Positions 7,219 through 12,934 of a stretch of DNA of 13,823 nt are shown here, one piece after another. A program made the position numbers and the translations under genes. Below the pieces are notes generated by a model. That model was not told the origin of the DNA, did not search any database, and saw nothing but the letters and a program-made list of their open reading frames with translations. Source of the stretch: Myxococcaceae bacterium (GTDB lineage Bacteria > Myxococcota > Myxococcia > Myxococcales > Myxococcaceae); assembly GCA_018262385.1 (NCBI GenBank), contig JAGSPQ010000176.1:1-13823 (forward strand), in the 5' to 3' direction. Position 1 is the first letter of the stretch; the number at the start of each line of letters is the position of its first letter.

Positions 7219-7665
7219 TCACGGCCCGCCGTCGCCCGGCTTGAAGCCACGGCCGCTGATGCCGATCGTCTTCATCGGCGAGCTCTTGGTGGTGGCGTTG
7301 GTCTCGGCGTTCGAGACGATCAGGATGCTGCCGTTGTAGACCTTCTCGGCGGTGGGGGTGAAGAGGACGCGGATGAAGGTGGTCTCCTTCCCCTTCAGGG
7401 TGAGCTTGAGCGGGCCCTCGGGGACGAACGCCTGGTCTCCGGTGTAGGCGGCGCTCTCGATCTTCAAGTCCTCGAGGCCTCCGTTCTGAATCTGGATCGA
7501 GTCGGTCTTCATCGTGCCGATGTAGACGCCGGACCCGAACTCCTGACCAAAGCCGAGTGACTCGCGATCGACGATCAACTGGGGCTTTTGGGGCAAGGAC
7601 TCCTTCCCACAGCCCAACGAAGCGACGATGATGCCGAGGGAGAAAATGCGCGCGAGACAGGTCAT
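7219..7665 (-). CDS. Small ASH-like (choice-of-anchor D type) lipoprotein
   Basis: 148 residues. The ATG at 7665 is the only possible start, because an in-frame TGA lies five codons upstream and no other start codon precedes the signal peptide's Cys. The N-terminus is a short hydrophobic signal ending in ASLGC; Cys19 would be the acylated residue, with Ser at -3 instead of the usual Leu. The rest is one immunoglobulin-like beta sandwich. It has the strand pattern of ASPM-SPD2-Hydin / choice-of-anchor D domains: SLGFGQEF-SGVYIG, then DSIQIQNGGLEDLKIESA, a later FIRVLFTPTA, and a terminal IGISGRGF. Such domains are common as single or tandem modules in myxobacterial lipoproteins and probably bind proteins or polysaccharide. 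No clear ribosome binding site was seen, and the first 20 bp overlap the divergent gene. Confidence 0.82.
   Translation of the reverse strand: MTCLARIFSLGIIVASLGCGKESLPQKPQLIVDRESLGFGQEFGSGVYIGTMKTDSIQIQNGGLEDLKIESAAYTGDQAFVPEGPLKLTLKGKETTFIRVLFTPTAEKVYNGSILIVSNAETNATTKSSPMKTIGISGRGFKPGDGGP
7636..7640 (+). promoter_or_regulatory. Ribosome binding site that selects the start at 7646
   Basis: GAGGG lies 5 bp before the ATG at 7646. The in-frame ATGs at 7628 and 7631 lie upstream of it, and the ATG at 7664 has only a weak match (acagg). It therefore decides the start of the plus-strand lipoprotein, and it sits inside the coding sequence of the divergent minus-strand lipoprotein. Confidence 0.55.
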
Positions 7666-8170
7666 GCCGCGGTTTTTAGCTCAACTGGCTGGGCTCGTCG
7701 CGATTACCTTGCTCGTTGCGGCGTGTGGCGGGAAGCGGGAGGCCTTCCTCGGCACCCGGGTCGAGGACAGCTGCGGCGCACAGTGGCCGATTTGCGACAA
7801 GATCGCCGGCTGCCTGCTGGGCGACTCCAACTACCTCGAGGGCCGCTTCCCCGGCAGCCGGCTGGTCGGGATCCAGGTGTTCGAGCCTTCGACGGTGCGG
7901 ATGAGCTTCCAGCTGGAGAACGTCGGCGCTGCCGGCACGGAGACCGCGCTCAACTTTTTCGAGGACCGCTGCCGCGCGCGGACCCGGGTCACCATCTCGG
8001 GGCGAAGCTTCGTCGGGGAGAACGACACCGTCGGCTTCGTCAAGCGCGAGGCCGAGCTGTCGGGGGTGGGCGATCACCTGATCGAGTTCTCGTCCGACGT
8101 CCGCGCGACGTACCTGCTGAAGATCGACGTGATTCCGACGCGGCTGAAGTCGACCGAAGGCCAGCCGTAA
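7646..8170 (+). CDS. Cysteine-containing lipoprotein of unknown function, upstream of the Ser/Thr kinase
   Basis: 174 residues from the ATG at 7646, which has a GAGGG at 5 bp; a start at 7664 would also leave a working signal peptide. The signal is hydrophobic and ends in LLVAAC, acylated Cys27. The mature part opens with a Cys-rich segment (DSCGAQWPICDKIAGC) with three cysteines, plus one more in DRCRAR, probably disulfide bonded outside the cytoplasm. The rest is predicted beta-rich (VRMSFQLENVG, RVTISGRSF, HLIEFSSDV, YLLKIDVIP), consistent with one beta sandwich. The family is not recognised. The kinase gene begins 7 bp after its stop, so the pair is probably one transcript, and this protein is a candidate sensor or ligand partner for the kinase's extracytoplasmic PEGA domain. 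Confidence 0.83.
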   Translation: MRARQVMPRFLAQLAGLVAITLLVAACGGKREAFLGTRVEDSCGAQWPICDKIAGCLLGDSNYLEGRFPGSRLVGIQVFEPSTVRMSFQLENVGAAGTETALNFFEDRCRARTRVTISGRSFVGENDTVGFVKREAELSGVGDHLIEFSSDVRATYLLKIDVIPTRLKSTEGQP

Positions 8171-8177
8171 CCGAAAC

Positions 8178-9785
8178 GTGGACGGCATCCCCGCGCAGCT
8201 CGGCCGCTATCGGATCGTCCGGCTGCTGGCCACGGGAGGAATGGGCGAGGTGTTCCTCGCGCGGCAGGAAGGCCCGGCCGGCTTCTCGCGCCCGGCGGTG
8301 GTGAAGCGGGTCCTCGCCCACCTCGCCCGTGAGCACGACTTCGTCCAGATGTTCCTCGACGAGGCGCGGCTGGCCGGGAACCTGGCCCACCCGAACATCG
8401 TGCAGATCTTCGAGCTGGGTGAGGCCGACGGCACCTGGTTCATCGCGATGGAGTACCTGCACGGCCGGTCGCTGCGCCTGGTGCGGCAGCAGCTGGCTCG
8501 CACCGGGGTGAAGGCGAACCCGGTGCAAGCGGCGCGGATGTTGAGCCAGGCGCTCGACGGGCTGCAGTACGCGCACACCCTCGCCGGGCCCGATGGCGTC
8601 CCGCTCGAGGTCGTCCACCGCGACATCTCGCCGGACAACGTGTTCGTCGGCTTCAACGGCGTGGTGAAGGTGCTCGACTTCGGAATCGCCAAAGCCGCCA
8701 ACGCGATCTCGACCACGCGCACCGGCATCGTCAAAGGCAAGTGCGCGTACATGCCCCCCGAGCAGCTGCGGGGCGAGAAGCTCGATGGACGCACCGACGT
8801 CTACGCGGCGGGGATCGTGCTGTACGAGCTGCTGTCGGGGGACAAGCCCTTCGTCGGGCCCAGCGACGTGGCGGTGATCAACCAGGTGCTGACGGCGCCG
8901 GCTGCGCCGCTTCAGAGCAAGGCGCCCCACGTTCCGCCGGCGCTGTGCGCGATGGTGATGAAGGCGCTCGAGAAGGCGCCCGAGGCGCGGTGGCAGACCG
9001 CGGGCGAGTTCTCGAGCGCGCTCGAGCGCTTCGTCGCCTCCAGCGGAGAGCCGAACACCAACGCGGCGACCGCGGCGTACCTCAAAGAGCTGTTCGGCGA
9101 GGTGGGGCCGGACGACCCCGGGCTGACCTTCGCCACTCCCCCGGGCCGGGTGGCCAGGCAAGGTGCCCCGCCCGGGACGCCCCTTCCGCTCCTCACCGAG
9201 TGGGACGCGGCGCCGCCCCAGCGGCTGGCGGAGCACGACCTGTTCGGGACGGTGGAAGACGAGCTGGCCGCTCCGCCGGCGCCAGCGGCGGCCGAGTCGT
9301 CCCCTGCGCCCGCCGTGCCGCTGGAGCCCGAGCGCCCCGAGCCACGGGTGTTGCCGCTGGCGGTGGAGCCGGTGTCGCAGCGGCTCGAGCTCGATCGGCC
9401 GGCGCCCGTGCCTGACCCGCCGTTGCCGGTGCCGACGCCTGACCTCGCACTGGCTGCGTCGCCTGAACGGGCGGCGACCCGGCGCTGGCCGTTGATCGCG
9501 GTGGCGGTGGCGGTGATCGCCGGGGTGGCCGCGGTGGGCCTGAGCGGGTGGTACCCGAGCAACAGCGTGGCGATGAAGGTGCCCGACGTCGCCATCCACT
9601 CGGAGCCGTCGGGCGCGAGCCTGCGCATCGGCGACGACCAGGTCGGAAAGACCCCCTGGACGGGCAGCAACGTCTGGACCGGCGAGGTGGCCTTCGAGCT
9701 GTCGGCGCCCGGCTACCTCGACAAGCGGGGCACCTTCCGGGGCGGCGAGCCGGTGCAGCTGAACGTGAAGCTGCGAAAGAAGTAG
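8178..9785 (+). CDS. Membrane Ser/Thr protein kinase with C-terminal PEGA domain
   Basis: 535 residues from the GTG at 8178, 7 bp after the previous stop; no good ribosome binding site is visible, so translational coupling is likely. The kinase domain (about 11-275) is complete: glycine loop ATGGMGEVF (18-26), ATP-binding K43 in VVKRV, E62 in helix C, catalytic loop HRDISPDN (H147-N154, D149 the base), DFG at 167-169, and an activation loop rich in Ser/Thr (STTRT, 178-182) ending at MPPE (192-195). All residues needed for phosphotransfer are present. A Pro/Ala-rich linker follows, then one membrane helix at about 438-456 and a PEGA domain (about 470-535: IHSEPSGASLRIGD ... ELSAPGY). The layout is a classic myxobacterial receptor kinase: cytoplasmic catalysis, extracytoplasmic PEGA, a fold thought to bind surface structures. 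Substrates are not indicated by the neighbours. Confidence 0.96.
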   Translation: MDGIPAQLGRYRIVRLLATGGMGEVFLARQEGPAGFSRPAVVKRVLAHLAREHDFVQMFLDEARLAGNLAHPNIVQIFELGEADGTWFIAMEYLHGRSLRLVRQQLARTGVKANPVQAARMLSQALDGLQYAHTLAGPDGVPLEVVHRDISPDNVFVGFNGVVKVLDFGIAKAANAISTTRTGIVKGKCAYMPPEQLRGEKLDGRTDVYAAGIVLYELLSGDKPFVGPSDVAVINQVLTAPAAPLQSKAPHVPPALCAMVMKALEKAPEARWQTAGEFSSALERFVASSGEPNTNAATAAYLKELFGEVGPDDPGLTFATPPGRVARQGAPPGTPLPLLTEWDAAPPQRLAEHDLFGTVEDELAAPPAPAAAESSPAPAVPLEPERPEPRVLPLAVEPVSQRLELDRPAPVPDPPLPVPTPDLALAASPERAATRRWPLIAVAVAVIAGVAAVGLSGWYPSNSVAMKVPDVAIHSEPSGASLRIGDDQVGKTPWTGSNVWTGEVAFELSAPGYLDKRGTFRGGEPVQLNVKLRKK

Positions 9786-9795
9786 CGCGCCTCTT

Positions 9796-10542
9796 TCAGC
9801 GCCCGCCGAGCGTCGGCGCTTCGCCTTCCATCCACAGGTACAGGCTCTGCGAGCCGCGCGGGTGCTTCTCCCACGGGTCGGCGGTGGTGTAGTCCCAGCC
9901 GTAGGGGTCGACCGCGGTTGGCTTGCCGGTTCGGGTGCCGGTGAGCTTGTGGACGACGAAGAAGAGCAGCGGCTCGCTGACGCACCCGCTGTTGCCCGAC
10001 AGCCCGATGCGCTGGCCGGCCTTCACCTTGTCGCCCGGTTTCACCACCACCGTCGACAGCCCACTGTAGGTGGTGGTGTAGCCGACGTCGCCCAGCCGCT
10101 CGTGCTTGATCTCCACCGCCAGCTCGCGGTCGACCATCTTGGCCAGGATCGGGCAGTAGTACTCGGGCTTGTAGCCGGCGGAGGCCACCACTCCGGCCTG
10201 GGCCGCCAGCACCGGCGTGCCAACCGGCATCCCCCAGCTGTAGCCGTCCATTCCCTCGAGCAGGCCGAACATCTCGAGGCCACAGTAGGCGAGCTCCTTC
10301 GAGGCCGAGTCGTAGGGCGCCAGCTCGCCCGGGGTCTCGTGATCGAAGAGGTAGAAGACCGGGTACTGGTTGTCGAACGGGCGCTGGAGAATCGGCAGCT
10401 GCTTGTTCTTCTGGCCCGGCATCGACGAGCAGCGCCGGGCCCCGAGCCGGCCATCGCGCGGCGGCAGCGGCCCCGGAGTCGGCTTGTCCTTGCAGTCGCT
10501 GAGCACCAGCACCGACAGCAGACCGAGGATCGCGGCACGCAT
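9796..10542 (-). CDS. Degenerate LytM/M23-fold protein without zinc ligands (exported)
   Basis: 248 residues from the ATG at 10542; an in-frame ATG at 10605 lies inside the previous gene and would hide the signal peptide. The N-terminus is a hydrophobic signal ending LVLSDCKDK. Cys17 may be acylated, but Asp at -1 is unusual for a lipobox. The M23/LytM core spans about 95-215 and keeps the fold signatures MPVGTPVLAAQAGVV, VVVKPGDKVKAGQRIG, LSGNSG and VDPYGW. Every catalytic position is replaced: the HxxxD ligands by M98 and S102, the YxHL histidine by G161 (YSGL), and the HLH pair by L192 and F194. It therefore cannot be an active metallopeptidase of this family and is more likely a binding or regulatory protein, as EnvC and NlpD are for amidases. 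It is the last gene of the operon, 7 bp after the GMC oxidoreductase stop, and converges on the kinase gene with 10 bp between stops. Confidence 0.88.
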   Translation of the reverse strand: MRAAILGLLSVLVLSDCKDKPTPGPLPPRDGRLGARRCSSMPGQKNKQLPILQRPFDNQYPVFYLFDHETPGELAPYDSASKELAYCGLEMFGLLEGMDGYSWGMPVGTPVLAAQAGVVASAGYKPEYYCPILAKMVDRELAVEIKHERLGDVGYTTTYSGLSTVVVKPGDKVKAGQRIGLSGNSGCVSEPLLFFVVHKLTGTRTGKPTAVDPYGWDYTTADPWEKHPRGSQSLYLWMEGEAPTLGGR

Positions 10543-10549
10543 CAGCAGG

Positions 10550-12211
10550 TCACTTCTTGCCGGCTTTGAGCCGTTCGACCAGCGCGCGGGCGACGCGGAA
10601 CGCATTGGCCGCGATGGTGAGGGTGACGGGCACGCCGCCGCTGCTGGGCATGAAGCTGCCGTCGACGACGTAGAGGTTCTTCACCGAGTGCGACCGGCAG
10701 TCCTTGTCGAGCACGCTGGTGGCGGGGTCCTTTCCGAACCGGCAGGTGCCGCCCTGGAGGATCTTGGTCTCGCCGGCCACTCCCATCCGCTCGAGCTTGT
10801 CGGGATCGAGCGCGGCGAGGATCTCTTCCCCTCGCTCGACGATGAAGCGGGTCATCTTCAGATCCAGCGGGTGGCGGGTGATGGTGATCGCCGCCACCGG
10901 CAGGCCGTACTTGTCCTTCACGTTGCCGTCGACCCCGACATAGGTGCCGTCGGTCGGCAAGAACTCGCCGTAGATCTCGAACTGCAGCTGCCGGCTGTCG
11001 CGGTACTCGCGGAGGCGATCTTTGAGCTCCTTGCCGAACACCCCTTCCTTCCCCTTCCTGGCGATCCCCACCGCCGCGAAGATCGGGTTCGGGTGGACCC
11101 ACATGAAGCCCATCGTTCCGCCCTTGCGGAAGCCGAACTTGTCGTCCGGCATCAGGTAGAAGTCCTGCACGCTGCGGTTGACGAACGGCGAGGGGAAGTC
11201 GAGCCACGGCCAGCGCTTCTTGTTCTTCGCCACCCGGAAGGTCGCCTTCGACTCGCCGAAGCTCGAGAAGACGAGGTTCTTGCCGACCAGCCCGTTGTCG
11301 TTCGACAGGCCGTTGGGGAAGCGCGCCGACTTCGAGTTGAGCAGCAGCCGCGCGCTCTCGATCGCGGTGCAGCTGACGACGATGATCTTCGCCGGCTGTT
11401 CCTGGGTGACGCCGTCCCGGTCGAGGTAGACGACGCTCTTCGCGTTGCCCTTCGCGTCGACGGTGACCTGGGTCGCCATCGAGTTGGGCCGCAGCTCGAC
11501 CTTGCCGGTCGCGAGCGCGCCGGGGATGAGCGAGGCGTTGGTGCTCGCCTTCGCGCCGTGCTCGCACCCGTAGCTGCCGCAGAGCGTGCAGTAGCTGCAG
11601 GGGTTGCGGCCCTTGTAGGGGCGGGAGAGGATCCCGCGGGCGGTGGGCAGCGAGTGCCAGCCCAGCTGCTTGATCGCCTTGTCGAGCTCCTTGGAGATCG
11701 GGTGCTCTTCCAGCGGCGGCAGCGGGTAGTTGCCCTTGCGCGGCTCGAGGAACGGGTGGGGCACCGCGTTGCCCGAGACGCCGAGCTCTTCTTCCGCCTG
11801 GTCGTAGAAGGGGGCCAGCTCGTCGTAGCTGATCGGCCAGTCGGCGAGGTTGGCGCCCTTGATCGCCCCCAGCTCGGTCTTCAGCCGGAAGTCCATCGGC
11901 TTGAGCCGGTAGAAGTAGCCCGACATGTGCACGGTGCCGCCGCCGACGCAGTTGGCCGTCCACCCCTCGTTGGTGCGGGAGAAGGGCGCGTTGGCGCCTG
12001 CGCGCAGCAGGTGGGGCTCGTCCCACGGCAGCGGCATGAAGAAGTTGCGGCGCGAGTTGAGGATCTCGTCGTGGACGAAGTCCTTCGCCTGGTAGTGGGC
12101 GCCCTTCTCGAGCACCACCACCTTCAGCCCCGCCTTGCCCAGCTCGAGCGCCATCGGAGCGCCGCCGGCGCCGCTGCCCACGATGCAGACGTCGACCTCG
12201 TCGAGCGCCAT
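10550..12211 (-). CDS. GMC-family FAD oxidoreductase
   Basis: 553 residues. The ATG at 12211 overlaps the stop of the preceding gene (TGATG), and the FAD motif begins at residue 8 as expected. FAD-binding signature VCIVGSGAGGAP (G12, G14, G17) and VVVLEKG (32-37) mark the Rossmann fold; GGGTVHMSG (90-98) is the second flavin-binding stretch. A cysteine cluster C205-x2-C208-x2-C211-x4-C216 resembles that of GMC proteins paired with gluconate 2-dehydrogenase subunit 3. The C-terminal GMC domain has GTCRFGKDPATSVLD and NLYVVDGSFMPSSGG. The His expected before GTCR is Leu485, and the Asn/His of the GGVNPTLTI motif is Pro528 (GGVPVTLTI), so the usual catalytic pair is missing by this reading. The family oxidises alcohol, sugar or sterol hydroxyls. 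The protein has no signal peptide and is probably exported by riding on its Tat-targeted partner. The substrate is unknown. Confidence 0.92.
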   Translation of the reverse strand: MALDEVDVCIVGSGAGGAPMALELGKAGLKVVVLEKGAHYQAKDFVHDEILNSRRNFFMPLPWDEPHLLRAGANAPFSRTNEGWTANCVGGGTVHMSGYFYRLKPMDFRLKTELGAIKGANLADWPISYDELAPFYDQAEEELGVSGNAVPHPFLEPRKGNYPLPPLEEHPISKELDKAIKQLGWHSLPTARGILSRPYKGRNPCSYCTLCGSYGCEHGAKASTNASLIPGALATGKVELRPNSMATQVTVDAKGNAKSVVYLDRDGVTQEQPAKIIVVSCTAIESARLLLNSKSARFPNGLSNDNGLVGKNLVFSSFGESKATFRVAKNKKRWPWLDFPSPFVNRSVQDFYLMPDDKFGFRKGGTMGFMWVHPNPIFAAVGIARKGKEGVFGKELKDRLREYRDSRQLQFEIYGEFLPTDGTYVGVDGNVKDKYGLPVAAITITRHPLDLKMTRFIVERGEEILAALDPDKLERMGVAGETKILQGGTCRFGKDPATSVLDKDCRSHSVKNLYVVDGSFMPSSGGVPVTLTIAANAFRVARALVERLKAGKK

Positions 12212-12846
12212 CAGCAGCCCTTCCCGCCGCCGCACATCGCGGTGTGCAGGTGCCGCACCCCGTCGTAGCCGGCAGCCGGATCGGCGATCGAGGTGCCGAC
12301 CAGGCTGAAGCCGACCAGCGCCCAGCCGACCCGGTCTTTGTTTCCGCCGTAGCTGGGATCTCCGAGGAAGCCCTCGAGCGACAGCACGATCAGCGTCTCG
12401 TACCAGCGCTGCTCGCCGCTCTTCTCGGGGCTGTCTTTGAAGATCGTCAGCAGCTCGTCCTGCTGCGCGGGCGCACAGGCGGCGAAGCCCTTCTGGAACA
12501 TCCGGTTCGCGCGCCGATCGAGCGCGGCGATGCCCGGAATGAAGTCGGCTTTCATCTTCTGCAGCTGCGGCGACTGGAGAATGCGGTCGAGGTACTCGGG
12601 CACGTGGGCGTCGAGGGCGCCGGGATCCTGGTCCTTGGGCAGCACCCGCTCGCAGGCGGCCGAGACGATGTCCCACTCGCCGTCGGTGAAGGTCCGGTGC
12701 GAGCTGGTGAGCGCCTGGTGCGGCTTCTTCGCAATGGCCGGCGGGCCGGCGTCGATCGGCTTGTCGTCCTTGCAACCACCCAGAAGCACAGTCCCGCCGC
12801 CGACGAAGGCGAGGCGCTGCACGAAGATCCGCCGCGTTTGACTCAT
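12211..12846 (-). CDS. Gluconate 2-dehydrogenase subunit 3-like Tat lipoprotein
   Basis: 211 residues from the ATG at 12846; an ATG at 12861 would add five residues, and neither start has a strong ribosome binding site. The N-terminus MSQTRRIFVQRLAF has a twin-arginine motif (R5 R6 then I-F), followed by a Gly-rich hydrophobic core and lipobox LGGC (Cys25): a Tat-exported lipoprotein. The mature part is mostly helical with DGEWDIVSAACERVLPKDQDPGA and VPEYLDRIL, which is the pattern of the gluconate 2-dehydrogenase subunit 3 family (Gluconate_2-dh3). Near the end are GFSLVGTSIADPAAGYDG and a Cys/Gly-rich tail, MCGGGKGC. In this family the small subunit assists export and stability of a GMC flavoprotein. 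The one-base stop-start overlap with the GMC gene suggests equal production of the two. No cytochrome c subunit is seen beside them. Confidence 0.9.
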   Translation of the reverse strand: MSQTRRIFVQRLAFVGGGTVLLGGCKDDKPIDAGPPAIAKKPHQALTSSHRTFTDGEWDIVSAACERVLPKDQDPGALDAHVPEYLDRILQSPQLQKMKADFIPGIAALDRRANRMFQKGFAACAPAQQDELLTIFKDSPEKSGEQRWYETLIVLSLEGFLGDPSYGGNKDRVGWALVGFSLVGTSIADPAAGYDGVRHLHTAMCGGGKGC

Positions 12847-12934
12847 GAGCGCATCAAGCATGCCTAGGAACGACGCGCACGTGTAGACTCTTTCACGCGA
12901 TTCCAGGGCCAGAAGCGTGTCGGGGATATCCAAC
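12847..12934. promoter_or_regulatory. Divergent intergenic region that should hold both promoters
   Basis: These 88 bp separate the minus-strand redox operon from the plus-strand lipoprotein gene, so both transcripts must start here or in the neighbouring coding ends. No clear sigma-70 box pair is seen on either strand. The only points of note are a palindromic cacgtg (12878-12883) near the centre, a weak -10-like tagact (12884-12889), and a ggaac (12867-12871) that could be an extracytoplasmic-function sigma element without a convincing partner. Confidence 0.4.
12922..12926 (+). promoter_or_regulatory. Ribosome binding site for the GTG start at 12935
   Basis: GGGGA ends 8 bp before the GTG at 12935. 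It favours this start over the in-frame GTG at 12917, which has no such element and would add six residues before the signal peptide. Confidence 0.5.

Noticed and set aside
9786..9795. Bidirectional terminator between the kinase and the LytM-like gene
   Set aside because: Only 10 bp separate the stop codons, and no stem of useful length with a T tract was found there.
10543..10605. N-terminal extension of the LytM-like protein starting at 10605
   Set aside because: It would overlap the end of the GMC gene and bury the hydrophobic signal peptide that starts cleanly at 10542.
10370..12268. Long plus-strand open frame opposite the GMC oxidoreductase
   Set aside because: It covers three minus-strand genes and has no family features; the minus strand reads as a complete FAD enzyme.
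12861..12890. Sigma-70 promoter using tagact as -10 box
   Set aside because: Only four of six bases match, and the expected -35 position (tgccta) is a poor match to TTGACA.
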